A DNA stretch of 64,000 bases, taken from contig JAJQIB010000027.1 of NCBI GenBank assembly GCA_021199375.1, positions 121,959-185,958 of the forward strand, written 5' to 3'. This DNA is from Ruminococcus sp. (lineage in GTDB: Bacteria > Bacillota > Clostridia > Oscillospirales > Ruminococcaceae). The notes below the pieces were generated by a model that worked only from the letters and a program-made list of their open reading frames with translations, did not search any database and was not told the DNA's origin. A program made the position numbers and the translations under genes. Position 1 is the first letter of the stretch. Each line of letters opens with the position of its first letter. Positions 45,265-54,543 of this stretch are shown piece by piece.

Positions 45265-47457
45265 ATGTCAATAACCTACAACGAAAAAAACCGAAGCTTT
45301 AAGCTTACTGCAAACAACACCTGCTATATGCTGCAGGTCGTCTCATATGGCTATTTAGCGCATGTCTACTTTGGCAAAAGCTTGCCAGATGATGACCTGA
45401 CCTATCTACTGCGTCTTGATGAGAATCCCTTTACTCCTGAAACTAACGATCGTGACCGTGCATCGTTTATGGATACGCTTCCTATGGAATATCCGGTATT
45501 CGGACTAGGTGACTATCGTGAGCATGCAATTAGCATTATGGATAAAAATGGTGCCTCGACTTGTGATCTGCGTTACAAGTCGCACAAGATATATAATGGT
45601 AAGCCTAAGCTTGAGGGACTTCCTGCAACCTTCACTAACAGCGATGATGAAGCTCAAACACTTGAGGTTGTAATGGAGGATAAACCCGCAGGACTTGAGG
45701 TTACGCTCGTTTATACAGCCTTTGAAAGGCTAGATGTAATTACCCGTTCGGTAAGAGTTAAGAACGTTGGTGCAGATAATGTTAAGCTCACACGCATATA
45801 TTCAACCTGTGTTGAATTTAATGATGACAAGATGGATATGATTACGCTAAACGGCTCGTGGGCAAGAGAACGAGCTATGGAAAGATGCAGACTTCATCAT
45901 GGCAAGCAGCTTGTAGACTCAATGCGTGGCGAATCTTCACACCAGAGCAATCCATTTACTGCTCTTTGTTCGCATAATGCAGATGAAGACAGCGGTGAGG
46001 TTTATGGCTTTAACTTTGTGTATTCGGGTAACTTTGTATCTGAGGCAGAGGTTACTCAGCACAAAAAGACACGCTATCTTATGGGCATAAACAGCTGTGA
46101 TTTCGAGTGGCTGCTAGAGCCTGATGAGTGCTTTACCGCACCTGAGGTTGTAATGGTTTACTCCGACAGCGGACTTGGTAAGATGTCACGTACCTTCCAC
46201 GACCTTTACAGAAACAATCTAATTCGTGGCGAGTATAAGGACAAGCGCCGTCCAATTCTTATAAACAATTGGGAGGCTACATACTTTGATTTTAATGCTG
46301 AAAAGCTCTACCAAATTGCAGAGCAGGCTTCAAAGCTTGGCATTGAGATGCTGGTTATGGATGATGGCTGGTTCGGTCACAGAAATGCTGATAACTCCTC
46401 ACTTGGAGACTGGTTTGTTAATGAGAATAAAATTGAGGGCGGACTTAAAGCACTTGTTGACCGAGTAAATTCGCTTGGTATGAAGTTTGGTATTTGGTTT
46501 GAGCCTGAGATGATTTCTCCTGATTCTGAGCTTTACAGAGCGCATCCTGATTGGGCAATTCAGGTAAAGGGAAGAGAGCTAACCCTTTGCCGTGAGCAGT
46601 ATGTTCTCGATTACTCACGCAAGGATGTACGAGATTATGTCTATGGCATGATGAAAAAGATTCTCGATAGCGCAAATATCGAATACATAAAGTGGGATAT
46701 GAATCGTCAGCTTACAGAAGTAGCTTCTAATGCGCTTCCTCGTGAGCGTCAGCGTGAGCTTTGGCATAGATACGTTCTAGGTGTATATGACCTAATGGAC
46801 AGACTAACTACAGATTATCCTCACATTCTTTTAGAAAACTGCTCAGGCGGCGGCGCACGCTTTGATCCGGGAATGCTTTACTTTTCACCTCAGATTTGGT
46901 GTTCTGATGACACCGATGCGGTTGAGCGTCTAAAGATACAGTACGGCACATCAATGTGCTATCCCTGCTCGGCAATGGGTGCACATGTTTCTGACTGCCC
47001 GAATCATACAGTAGGAAGAAGCACACCATTCACCACAAGAGGACACGTTGCAATGGTTGGTACGTTTGGATATGAGCTTGATGTTACTAAGATTTCTCAG
47101 CAGGACAGAGATGCAATTCCTGCACAGATTGAGGAGTTTAATAAGTACAACACACTTGTACGCACAGGAGATCACTATCGTATTGGCAATATGTTTGAGG
47201 ATAACATGTGGGATGCTTGGATGTTTGTAGCAAAGGATAAAAGTGAAGCACTCTTTGAATTCGTTCAGGTAATAGGCAGACCTAACGAGCGTTCACGCAC
47301 GATAAAGCTAAAGGGTCTAGATCCCGATGCCTACTACTTTGAAGAAGCTACTCCAGACAAAAAGCTATCAGGAGCGGCACTCATGCAGTGTGGTATAAAC
47401 ATCGGTGGACTTTGGGGAGATTACCAGTCTAAGATTTTGCATTTTGTGAAAGCGTAA
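45265..47457 (+). CDS. alpha-galactosidase (GH36)
   Basis: A 730-residue cytoplasmic GH36 enzyme that hydrolyses alpha-1,6-galactosides such as raffinose, melibiose or galactomannan fragments. VMDDGWFGHRN begins the barrel, the nucleophile Asp is in IKWDMNRQL, LLENCSGGGARFDPGML follows, and the acid/base Asp lies in WCSDDTDAVERL. Length and N-terminal beta-supersandwich match tetrameric bacterial forms (AgaA type). GGAGG lies 9 bases before the ATG. It is 33 bases after the deacetylase gene and 20 before GH74. Confidence 0.96.
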   Translation: MSITYNEKNRSFKLTANNTCYMLQVVSYGYLAHVYFGKSLPDDDLTYLLRLDENPFTPETNDRDRASFMDTLPMEYPVFGLGDYREHAISIMDKNGASTCDLRYKSHKIYNGKPKLEGLPATFTNSDDEAQTLEVVMEDKPAGLEVTLVYTAFERLDVITRSVRVKNVGADNVKLTRIYSTCVEFNDDKMDMITLNGSWARERAMERCRLHHGKQLVDSMRGESSHQSNPFTALCSHNADEDSGEVYGFNFVYSGNFVSEAEVTQHKKTRYLMGINSCDFEWLLEPDECFTAPEVVMVYSDSGLGKMSRTFHDLYRNNLIRGEYKDKRRPILINNWEATYFDFNAEKLYQIAEQASKLGIEMLVMDDGWFGHRNADNSSLGDWFVNENKIEGGLKALVDRVNSLGMKFGIWFEPEMISPDSELYRAHPDWAIQVKGRELTLCREQYVLDYSRKDVRDYVYGMMKKILDSANIEYIKWDMNRQLTEVASNALPRERQRELWHRYVLGVYDLMDRLTTDYPHILLENCSGGGARFDPGMLYFSPQIWCSDDTDAVERLKIQYGTSMCYPCSAMGAHVSDCPNHTVGRSTPFTTRGHVAMVGTFGYELDVTKISQQDRDAIPAQIEEFNKYNTLVRTGDHYRIGNMFEDNMWDAWMFVAKDKSEALFEFVQVIGRPNERSRTIKLKGLDPDAYYFEEATPDKKLSGAALMQCGINIGGLWGDYQSKILHFVKA

Positions 47458-47477
47458 TTTGCTTTTCGGAGGTAACC

Positions 47478-49769
47478 ATGAAACTAAAAAAAATAATATC
47501 GCTGGGTATTGCAGCAATAATGTCAACAGCTGTGCTTAGCTCATGCTCGAATAGTGATGATGACAGCTCCTCCTCAAAAGCTGATGGGGTGATAAGCTCA
47601 GATGACTATTACAACGCTCAGGCTGTGGATACAGGCTGGGAGTGGAGCAATGCTCAGATTGTCGGTGGAGGCTTTGTCCCCAATATCATCTATAACCCAA
47701 CGGAAGAGGGACTTGCTTACGCCAGAACTGATATCGGTGGAGCATATAAGCTTGATAATGAGAGCGGTGAGTGGGTTTGCATAACTGACTGTATTGGCGG
47801 AGATGATTGGAATCTAATGGGTATTGAAAGCATTGCTACAGATCCCGTTGAGCCTAATCGTGTATATCTTGCGGCGGGAACCTACACAAATTCAGACGGA
47901 GCAATCCTTGTGTCAGATGACTACGGCGAGAACTGGGTTAAGGTTGACGTTGAGTTTAAGATGGGCGGTAATGAGGTAGGACGTGGCTGTGGCGAGCGCT
48001 TACAGGTAGACCCAAGCGATAACAGTATACTCTACTTTGGTTCAAGAGCAGATGGACTTTATAGATCTACTGACTACGGAATGAGCTGGGAGCTTGTCGA
48101 AAGCTTTCCGACTAAGGGCGGTTATACTGAAGAGGGCTATTCAATTGGTATAACCTGGGTAGCATTTGATAAATCATCAGCTAGCGATGGTGAAGCTTGT
48201 CAGACACTCTTTGCAGGCGCAGCTACTACAAGCGGCAATGTAATATTCAGATCTGATGATGCCGGTGAAACCTGGAGCGAGGTTGAAAATCCTACCTTTG
48301 CTAAGACAGGAGCAAACGATGGTATGCGTCCTATTCAAGGTGAAATATCCTCTGATGGTTATCTTTACTGTACGTTTGGTGATAAGGCAGGTCCTAATAA
48401 TGTGATGCGTGGTTCGGTACAAAAATACTCAATAGCTGACGGCACATGGGAGGAAATTACTCCTGACCTATCCTACACCTGTGGCTATAGCGGACTTTCC
48501 GTTAATCCTAATGATCCGGATATGATAGTAGTTACTACGCTTGATTTATGGGCAGTGGTAGATAACGTATTTACAAGCTTTGATGGTGGCGAAACCTGGA
48601 CAGGCTTCTGGGATCCTGAAACTACAAAGACCAATTATACAATTGATATAAGCGAATGTGAGTGGCTTGACTGGCAGGGACAGCTGAAGCTTGGCTGGTG
48701 GATGACGGGAGTTGCAATTAATCCCTTTAATCCCGATGAAATCATGTATGGTACTGGAGCAACAATATTTAAAACCGATAATCTATTAAGCTGTCAGACC
48801 GAAGAGGTTAATCTATCGGTTGCTGCTATGGGAATAGAGGAAACGGCAATATTTGACATTGTTTCACCTAACGCCAATGATGAGGATGCTCCTGAAATTT
48901 ACTCGATTTTGGGTGACCTTTACGGCTTTAGACATGATGACGTTAATACTGCTCCTACTGAACACTTTGGCGACTTTAAGTCTACATCCTTAGACTGTGC
49001 AATGCTTGATTATAACATAGTGGTGCGTGCAACAGATGAGGATAACGGTACAATCTACTATTCGGAAGACGCAGGTGATACATGGGAAAAGGTAGCGAGC
49101 CTGCCTCAGCTTGAAAGCGGAAATCTAATAGCATCTGGCGGACAGGTTAAGCTTTCTGCTGATGGTCAGACCATTCTTTGGCAGCCCGGACTTTCAGGAA
49201 GCTCGGTTTACTGTACTAAGGACAGAGGCGAAACATGGACCGAATGCACAGACCTACCCGGAAGCTGTACTATAGAAACTGATAAGGTAAATCCTGATAG
49301 GTTCTATGCTGTAAGAGATGGCAAGTTCTATATGAGCGAGGACGGTGGAGAGAGCTGGAGTGTTGTTACAGAGTTTCTTGTTTCCTCACTGTCATTTGAA
49401 GCTTGTCCTGATACTGAGGGCGATATTTGGATTGCACTTTATAATGCTGGAGTTTACTATCTTGATGCAGATGGCGATGGTGAGCTTGTAAAGGTTTCTG
49501 ATAATGTTCAGGATTGCTCATGTATATCTCTCGGTAAGGCAGCGGACGATTCAGATTACATGACGCTTTACATGTTAGGTGAAGCAAATAATGAGGGTGA
49601 AGGAGTGTATATGTCAACCGATAAGGGAGTTACCTGGACGAGAATAAACGATGATACCGAAAAGTGGGGAAATGTCAACGATGTAATTTCAGGAGATCCC
49701 AAAACCTTCGGCAGAGTATATATTTCCACAAACGGCAGAGGAATTATTATGGGAAATATTAAAGAGTAG
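47478..49769 (+). CDS. lipoprotein GH74 xyloglucanase
   Basis: 763 residues. A lipoprotein signal ends in VLSSC (Cys23), then a Ser/Asp spacer, then two seven-bladed propellers of family GH74, which cut the beta-1,4-glucan backbone of xyloglucan. YARTDIGGAYKLD near the start, GRGCGERLQVDP, and repeated BNR-like SxDGGxTW blades (DDAGETWSEV, DRGETWTEC, EDGGESWSVV) are clear. It has no cellulose-binding or dockerin module, so the enzyme is tied to the membrane. GGAGG precedes the ATG and a strong terminator follows. Confidence 0.94.
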   Translation: MKLKKIISLGIAAIMSTAVLSSCSNSDDDSSSSKADGVISSDDYYNAQAVDTGWEWSNAQIVGGGFVPNIIYNPTEEGLAYARTDIGGAYKLDNESGEWVCITDCIGGDDWNLMGIESIATDPVEPNRVYLAAGTYTNSDGAILVSDDYGENWVKVDVEFKMGGNEVGRGCGERLQVDPSDNSILYFGSRADGLYRSTDYGMSWELVESFPTKGGYTEEGYSIGITWVAFDKSSASDGEACQTLFAGAATTSGNVIFRSDDAGETWSEVENPTFAKTGANDGMRPIQGEISSDGYLYCTFGDKAGPNNVMRGSVQKYSIADGTWEEITPDLSYTCGYSGLSVNPNDPDMIVVTTLDLWAVVDNVFTSFDGGETWTGFWDPETTKTNYTIDISECEWLDWQGQLKLGWWMTGVAINPFNPDEIMYGTGATIFKTDNLLSCQTEEVNLSVAAMGIEETAIFDIVSPNANDEDAPEIYSILGDLYGFRHDDVNTAPTEHFGDFKSTSLDCAMLDYNIVVRATDEDNGTIYYSEDAGDTWEKVASLPQLESGNLIASGGQVKLSADGQTILWQPGLSGSSVYCTKDRGETWTECTDLPGSCTIETDKVNPDRFYAVRDGKFYMSEDGGESWSVVTEFLVSSLSFEACPDTEGDIWIALYNAGVYYLDADGDGELVKVSDNVQDCSCISLGKAADDSDYMTLYMLGEANNEGEGVYMSTDKGVTWTRINDDTEKWGNVNDVISGDPKTFGRVYISTNGRGIIMGNIKE

Positions 49770-49790
49770 ATTTTTCTAATCAAAATAATA

Positions 49791-49826
49791 AAAAGGCTTG
49801 TACAGAAAAAATTGTACAAGCCTTTA
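49791..49826. terminator. bidirectional terminator between GH74 and rnhA
   Basis: AAAGGCTTGTACA (49792-49804) and TGTACAAGCCTTT (49813-49825) form a 13-bp perfect stem with A- and T-rich ends between convergent genes. Confidence 0.93.
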
Positions 49827-49836
49827 ATATTGTGCA

Positions 49837-50274
49837 TCATTTGTACCGAGCAGCTTGCTGTACAGCAAGCTCATCACAGCGTTCGTTTTCTGGGTGTCCC
49901 GCATGTCCCTTTACCCAAACGAATGTAACATCGTGGATTTCAAGCAGCGAAAGCAGCTTTTCCCAAAGGTCAGGATTTAGAGCAGGCTTTTTGTCAGATT
50001 TTATCCAGCCATTAGCCTGCCACTTTTTTGCCCATCCCTTTGTTACAGCATCTATAACGTATTTAGAATCGCTGGTTAAAGTGACTTTACAAGGATATTT
50101 AAGTGCTTCAAGTGCCGTAATTACAGCCGTAAGCTCCATACGGTTGTTCGTGGTTCTTGTTTCGCCACCGCTAAGCTCCTTTTCACGTCCACCACATCTA
50201 AGCACTGCACCCCAGCCTCCAGGACCGGGATTTCCTGAGCAAGCTCCGTCGGTGAAAATCTCAACCTCGGTCAT
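49837..50274 (-). CDS. rnhA: ribonuclease HI
   Basis: 145 residues. RNase HI cuts RNA in RNA-DNA hybrids using two metal ions. The four acidic residues are in [37 protein letters not shown] and [19 protein letters not shown] holds the catalytic-loop His. Its start overlaps the stop of the nifU-like gene by 4 bases, so it is translated as part of the Fe-S operon, an association with no obvious functional reason. Confidence 0.96.
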   Translation of the reverse strand: MTEVEIFTDGACSGNPGPGGWGAVLRCGGREKELSGGETRTTNNRMELTAVITALEALKYPCKVTLTSDSKYVIDAVTKGWAKKWQANGWIKSDKKPALNPDLWEKLLSLLEIHDVTFVWVKGHAGHPENERCDELAVQQAARYK

Positions 50275-50705
50275 ATGCCGCAGGACTCACAGTCTTCGCA
50301 ATCCTCAATCTTGCCAACAATTGGTTCGGGATCGATGCCGTTTCTGCGGTAGTAGTCGGAAAGTGCTGCCTTTGTTGCCTGCTCAGCAAGTACAGAGCAG
50401 TGCAGCTTTGCGGGAGGAAGTCCATCAAGTGCCTCGATAACCGCTTTGTTCGAAAGCTTTACTGCTTCTTCAACGGGCTTGCCTTTGATAAGCTCAGTAG
50501 CCATCGATGATGTTGCAACAGCAGCACCGCATCCGAAGGTCTTAAACTTAACATCTGTGATAATACCATTGTCGATCTTCAGGTACATTTTCATGATGTC
50601 GCCGCATTTAGCGTTTCCAACCTCGCCTACTCCATCAGCGTCTTCAATTTCTCCAACGTTGCGTGGATTCGCAAAGTGATCCATAACCTTTTCACTGTAT
50701 ATCAT
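50271..50705 (-). CDS. NifU/IscU-like Fe-S cluster scaffold
   Basis: 144 residues of the IscU fold that assembles Fe-S clusters with sulfur from the desulfurase encoded upstream. The three cluster Cys are in [18 protein letters not shown] and [11 protein letters not shown]. The C-terminus adds the Cys-rich tail CEDCESCGI, seen in clostridial NifU-like proteins. ATG at 50705 is preferred (AGGAG 7 bases upstream) to the one two codons earlier, which is too close to that site. Confidence 0.95.
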   Translation of the reverse strand: MIYSEKVMDHFANPRNVGEIEDADGVGEVGNAKCGDIMKMYLKIDNGIITDVKFKTFGCGAAVATSSMATELIKGKPVEEAVKLSNKAVIEALDGLPPAKLHCSVLAEQATKAALSDYYRRNGIDPEPIVGKIEDCEDCESCGI

Positions 50706-50973
50706 TTTCATTCTCCTTTATTATAATATATCCTTTTTCAAAATCAATATCCGCACGGGTAATTCCATCAAGAAGCAGTAATATACTGTCATCCTTCTTG
50801 TTTTCGTTTATCACAACTCTCGCCTGTAGGTTATGTGCTATAGGCTTTTCAGCCTTGTCAAGCACCGTCACCTTATCGTTAGGGTGAATTTCACCACTTA
50901 TGATTTTTCCCATGACTACGGCTCCACGTCCTGAGATGTAAAGCACATCATCAGCTATCATTTTAAAATTCAT
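50692..50973 (-). CDS. small protein resembling EF-Tu domain 2
   Basis: A 93-residue protein that looks like a stand-alone translation-factor beta-barrel. ISGRGAVVMGKIISGEIHPND resembles the start of EF-Tu domain 2, and LLLLDGITRADIDFEKGYII resembles its LLLRGI-R-DIERG ending. There is no GTPase domain. The ATG at 50973 comes 1 base after the iscS stop, so it is probably translationally coupled, and its end overlaps the nifU-like start. Function unknown; its conserved place in an Fe-S operon would be informative. Confidence 0.8.
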   Translation of the reverse strand: MNFKMIADDVLYISGRGAVVMGKIISGEIHPNDKVTVLDKAEKPIAHNLQARVVINENKKDDSILLLLDGITRADIDFEKGYIIIKENENDIQ

Positions 50974-50974
50974 T

Positions 50975-52186
50975 TTATTCTTTTGGCGTACCATCAGGAT
51001 TTAGATTTTCTGTCTTGCAGATTCTTTCCCAAAGTGGCGACATGGCTCTGAGCCTTGCTACAACATTTGGCACGACGTCTAGGATGTAGTCGATGTCTTC
51101 ATCAGTCACGTCCTCATCAAATGATAGTCTTAAGCTGCCATGTGCGATTTCATGTGGAAGTCCTATAGCCAGTAGAACGTGTGAGGGATCCAGCGATCCT
51201 GATGTGCAAGCTGAACCGCTTGATGCACAGATGCCATTTAAGTCGAGCATAAGCAGCATGCTTTCACCTTCAACTCCACGAATAGAGATGTTAGCATTGC
51301 CTGCAAGGCGTTGCGTGGGATGACCGTTAAGCCTAGTCTGCGGAATTTTTAAAATACCCTCAATCAATCTATCTCTCTTTGCTGAAAGCTTAGCGTTCTT
51401 CTCATCAATATCCTTGCATGCGTCAGTTATTGCTTGAGCAAGTCCTACAATTCCCGGTACATTTTCAGTTCCTGCACGCTTGCCTCTTTCCTGTGCGCCT
51501 CCGGCAATTAGGTTAGGAAGTGTGATTCCTGTTCTTATATAAAGTGCGCCAACACCCTTAGGAGCATGAAGCTTGTGCCCTGATAGAGAGAGCATATCAA
51601 TGTTCATTTCCTTAACGTTGATGTTCACATGACCTACCGCCTGAACTGCATCCGTGTGGAAAATAACCTTTTTCTCGTGACAAACAGCGCCAATTTCTTT
51701 AATAGGCATGATGGTTCCAATCTCATTGTTTGCAAACATTATCGTAACAAGACAGGTGTCCTCACGAATAGCGTTAGCAACCTGTTCGGCAGTAACACGT
51801 CCGTATTCGTCTACAGGCAAATATGTTACCTCAAATCCGTGCTTTTCAAGGTATTCGCATGTGTGAAGTACTGCATGATGCTCAACTGCTGTTGTGATTA
51901 TATGCTTTTTGCCCTTCTTTGCTCCATTTTCGGCAGCTCCTTTAATAGCCCAGTTGTCTGATTCGGAGCCTCCTGCTGTAAAGTAAATTTCGTTTACCTT
52001 AGCGCCGAGTGCATTTGCAACCCTTTCTCTTGATGCAAGGACGGTTTTAGCCGCATCCATACCTAGCTTATAAATGCTTGAAGCGTTGCCGAATCCTTCA
52101 GTAAACATCGGAAGCATAGCATTTAACACGCTTTGAGATACTTGAGTTGTAGCAGCGTTATCGGCATAAACAAAACGTTTTTCCAT
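50975..52186 (-). CDS. cysteine desulfurase (IscS/NifS)
   Basis: A 403-residue PLP enzyme that takes sulfur from cysteine for Fe-S clusters and tRNA thiolation. [12 protein letters not shown] is the standard start, [16 protein letters not shown] carries the PLP Lys, and SGSACTSGS carries the catalytic Cys. The start at 52186 ([14 protein letters not shown]) matches the family; a longer frame to 52222 is open. First gene of the iscS / EF-Tu-like / nifU-like / rnhA operon. No IscR regulator is next to it. Confidence 0.95.
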   Translation of the reverse strand: MEKRFVYADNAATTQVSQSVLNAMLPMFTEGFGNASSIYKLGMDAAKTVLASRERVANALGAKVNEIYFTAGGSESDNWAIKGAAENGAKKGKKHIITTAVEHHAVLHTCEYLEKHGFEVTYLPVDEYGRVTAEQVANAIREDTCLVTIMFANNEIGTIMPIKEIGAVCHEKKVIFHTDAVQAVGHVNINVKEMNIDMLSLSGHKLHAPKGVGALYIRTGITLPNLIAGGAQERGKRAGTENVPGIVGLAQAITDACKDIDEKNAKLSAKRDRLIEGILKIPQTRLNGHPTQRLAGNANISIRGVEGESMLLMLDLNGICASSGSACTSGSLDPSHVLLAIGLPHEIAHGSLRLSFDEDVTDEDIDYILDVVPNVVARLRAMSPLWERICKTENLNPDGTPKE

Positions 52187-52266
52187 AGCTTTTTCAAAGT
52201 CCTTTCTATTTGTAAGTGGCAACTCTTTATTATTTTAAGTTAGTCACTGCTTATCGCTGTATATAT

Positions 52267-52295
52267 ATTATATACCTTTTTTATCTGAAATGCAA
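52267..52295 (-). promoter_or_regulatory. promoter of the iscS operon
   Basis: Reverse-strand TTGCAT (52290-52295), a 17-bp spacer and TATAAT (52267-52272). Confidence 0.78.
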
Positions 52296-52428
52296 GCCCT
52301 TTTCATAATTTTTTTAGTATTTCACTAATAAATTTAAATCTCAATTCTAGTCAACCTATGGATACTATCAAACGGTGTATAGGTGCTTAGTAATTTGTGA
52401 AACTTTTATTAAAGTACAGTATATGATC

Positions 52429-52457
52429 TTGCCTTTATTGCTTTTATATGGTATAAT
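52429..52457 (+). promoter_or_regulatory. possible promoter of the nitroreductase gene
   Basis: TTGCCT (52429-52434), a 17-bp spacer and TATAAT (52452-52457), leaving a leader of about 140 bases. Confidence 0.55.
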
Positions 52458-52605
52458 TGGTTTAATGTATATGAGTTCATATCAGAATTGTAAATGCTGT
52501 AACTGCTTAAAGCTTTAGAAGATATATTGGTTGAAAAGTTCATAAATGTACGGTATAATAAAAGGGAAAGACAAATCGGGATATGAAGGTAGGAGGCTAG
52601 GAAAT

Positions 52606-53133
52606 ATGGAGTTAGAAGAATTATTTTCATACAGGAGAAGCACAAGAATGTATGAAAAACAGCAGATTACAGAGGAGCAGCTACAACAAATTCTTGAAGC
52701 AGCTCAAAATGCGCCTTTAGCAGTAGGCAATCGACCGAAAGCACGTCTGACTGTTGTCCAGAACATGGAAATATTAAACGAAATTCGAGAGTGTTGCAAA
52801 ACGGAATCGAGAAGGAATCCCGGTGTGATTCGCGATTCTCTTTATGGTGCGCCAACGCTGATTTTGGTTTCAGAGTCGAGCTTGTCTGAAGATCGGATTG
52901 AATTATGTGATGCTGCCTGTATTATTGAAAATATGATGCTTGAAGCAACTAATCTTGGACTTGGCTGTTGCTATATCTGGGGTTGTCTTTCAAAACTCCG
53001 TGCAAATAGTGAACTGCTTAGGAAATTGGATCTGGAAAAAGAACAGGTGATTCTTTCCGGTTTCATATGTGGAACACCAGTAAAACCGCTTTATGCCAAG
53101 AAAAGAGAAGCTATAACCATAAATAGGATATAG
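52606..53133 (+). CDS. nitroreductase family flavoprotein
   Basis: 175 residues of the FMN-dependent nitroreductase fold. LFSYRRSTRMYEKQQI is the typical start, with the FMN-contacting RRSTR; AAQNAPLAVGNRPKARL and EATNLGLGCCYIWG are the other family segments. The natural substrate is unknown. The start at 52606 follows AGGAGG by 9 bases. A class I amidotransferase gene follows 32 bases later. Both have a somewhat different codon flavour from the iscS side. Confidence 0.88.
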   Translation: MELEELFSYRRSTRMYEKQQITEEQLQQILEAAQNAPLAVGNRPKARLTVVQNMEILNEIRECCKTESRRNPGVIRDSLYGAPTLILVSESSLSEDRIELCDAACIIENMMLEATNLGLGCCYIWGCLSKLRANSELLRKLDLEKEQVILSGFICGTPVKPLYAKKREAITINRI

Positions 53134-53165
53134 CTTGTTATTTGATATTTATGGAGAAATATAAA

Positions 53166-53867
53166 ATGGCAAAAAAGATAATAGCTGTCGTTCCATTATG
53201 GTACGATGAAAAAGAGAGTATATGGATGCTTCCCGGTTATATGAATGGAATAAAGGAAGCAGGAGCTATTCCTGTTATTTTACCGCTTGCAAGTGAGCAA
53301 CAGGATGCGCTTGAAGTATTTGAAAAATGTGATGGTCTGCTCATGACCGGAGGGCACGATGTTTCGCCATCTCTATATAAAGAACAATGTGGGATGAAAT
53401 GCGGAGCTTCATGCAAAGAAAGAGATTTGTTAGAAACAGCTTTGTATACGAAGGCTATGGAGCAGGACAAACCGATTTTAGGAATTTGCCGTGGCATCCA
53501 GCTGATCAACGTTTTACAAGGCGGAACACTTTATCAGGATTTGCCGACGGAATACGCAAGTGGTATTGAGCACCATATGGAACCGCCATATACAAATACT
53601 GCTCATTTTGTAGATATTAAAGAAGGAACCCCTTTATATGATTTGCTTTCAACTAAACGGCTGGGTGTAAACAGCTATCATCATCAGGCAATCAAAATAT
53701 TGGGTTCTGATCTGGAAATTATGGCAGAGTCGGAGGACGGCCTTATTGAAGCAGTCAGACATATGGAGAAAAAATTCGTATGGGCATTTCAATGGCATCC
53801 GGAATTTGACTTCCATGTAAATGAAAACAGCAGGAAGATTTTTGAGGCTTTTGTAACTGCGTGTTAA
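53166..53867 (+). CDS. class I glutamine amidotransferase-like hydrolase (peptidase C26, PuuD-like)
   Basis: 233 residues of the gamma-glutamyl hydrolase/PuuD type. TGGHDVSPSLY is the family entry motif, LGICRGIQLINV carries the nucleophile Cys, and FQWHPEFD the His and Glu of the triad. PuuD removes glutamate from gamma-glutamyl-GABA; related enzymes act on other gamma-glutamyl amides. The ATG at 53166 has GGAG 9 bases upstream. It is the last gene before the mobile region. Confidence 0.92.
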   Translation: MAKKIIAVVPLWYDEKESIWMLPGYMNGIKEAGAIPVILPLASEQQDALEVFEKCDGLLMTGGHDVSPSLYKEQCGMKCGASCKERDLLETALYTKAMEQDKPILGICRGIQLINVLQGGTLYQDLPTEYASGIEHHMEPPYTNTAHFVDIKEGTPLYDLLSTKRLGVNSYHHQAIKILGSDLEIMAESEDGLIEAVRHMEKKFVWAFQWHPEFDFHVNENSRKIFEAFVTAC

Positions 53868-54041
53868 TAATGCTAATTCCAGTTTATCGAGCAACTTAAA
53901 TTACATATAGCGCCCCCTCAACTCTCGCTCATATACCCCCCCTAACGATGAATACGGCTTCGTTATGTTGTATCAAATTAGACACGGCAACCGATGAAGC
54001 CATCGCCTAAATGATACAGCAGAATACTGGAAGAAGTATGG

Positions 54042-54064
54042 TGGAGTAAGGACTCCATTTTTTT
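54042..54064 (+). terminator. Rho-independent terminator at the element boundary
   Basis: TGGAGT (54042-54047), loop AAGG, ACTCCA (54052-54057), then seven T. Confidence 0.85.
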
Positions 54065-54278
54065 AATTTACATAGTTTTTTTGGGTGCAAAATATGTTCG
54101 AAATCCACCGCACCCTTTGACAAGTCTATCCCTGGGTTTTAGGTGATACTAATTACAAGAATAATACGTTTTTTGTATCGTTTCCGTATAAAAAAGCATG
54201 GTTTGAAAGAAACGCAGGTTAATCCGATTTTTCGCTTACTTTTCGTTACGAGGTATGGATTTTTTTAATAAAAAGCGG

Positions 54279-54322
54279 CTTTCTGTCACAGATAAAAATG
54301 TGCAGAAAGTCTTATTTTTTTG
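54279..54322 (+). terminator. Rho-independent terminator in the recombinase leader
   Basis: CTTTCTGTCACA (54279-54290) pairs with TGTGCAGAAAG (54299-54309) with one bulged base, followed by TCTTATTTTTTT. It lies 220 bases before the SHOCT-like gene and could attenuate element expression. Confidence 0.8.
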
Positions 54323-54409
54323 CCTTGCCGTTGGTGGCGGCAGATTAGCAGTTTTAGCAGCGGTGGGTGCAAAAATGCTATTTTGGATACTCACACAATG
54401 AAAGGTCTA

Positions 54410-54444
54410 CCTCGTAACGATAGATAAAATATATCGTTATGAGG
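54410..54444 (+). repeat. 13-bp inverted repeat before the SHOCT-like gene
   Basis: CCTCGTAACGATA (54410-54422) and TATCGTTATGAGG (54432-54444) are complementary with one wobble. The left arm also matches CGTTACGAGGTA at 54244 in inverted orientation, so three copies of the word lie within 200 bases. Confidence 0.7.
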
Positions 54445-54543
54445 GTGGTGCGGTTTGTGCATATCATCGAATTTCTCCGTGAGGACTTGACTTTTCGGAC
54501 TTTTAGAGCAATGTATTGTACTACAGCGAAAGGAGGAATTTCG

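Larger units (their letters stand above)
52187..52605. other. intergenic region between iscS and the nitroreductase gene
   Basis: This 419-base AT-rich gap holds the two divergent promoters listed separately and nothing else I can support. Another TATAAT-like string occurs near 52553. No RNA structure or gene is recognised. Confidence 0.6.
53868..54543. other. non-coding, repeat-rich boundary of the mobile region
   Basis: This 676-base stretch has no gene I can support. It holds two terminators (54042-54064 and 54279-54322), a direct repeat GGGTGCAAAA (54083-54092 and 54365-54374), the inverted pair CGTTACGAGGTA (54244-54255) and TACCTCGTAACG (54409-54420), and a 13-bp hairpin at 54410-54444. 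TAACGA-type words also occur at 53943-53967. Position and repeats suggest the attachment-site side of the element and control of the recombinase. Confidence 0.6.

Noticed and set aside
47478..49769. Dockerin or cellulose-binding module in the GH74 protein
   Set aside because: The two propellers fill the protein up to its end; no duplicated calcium-binding dockerin motif is seen.
53943..54060. Possible gene remnant (frames reading like RLNDTAEYWKKYGG or DTATDEAIA)
   Set aside because: Short, interrupted by stops in every frame and no family recognised; treated as non-coding boundary.
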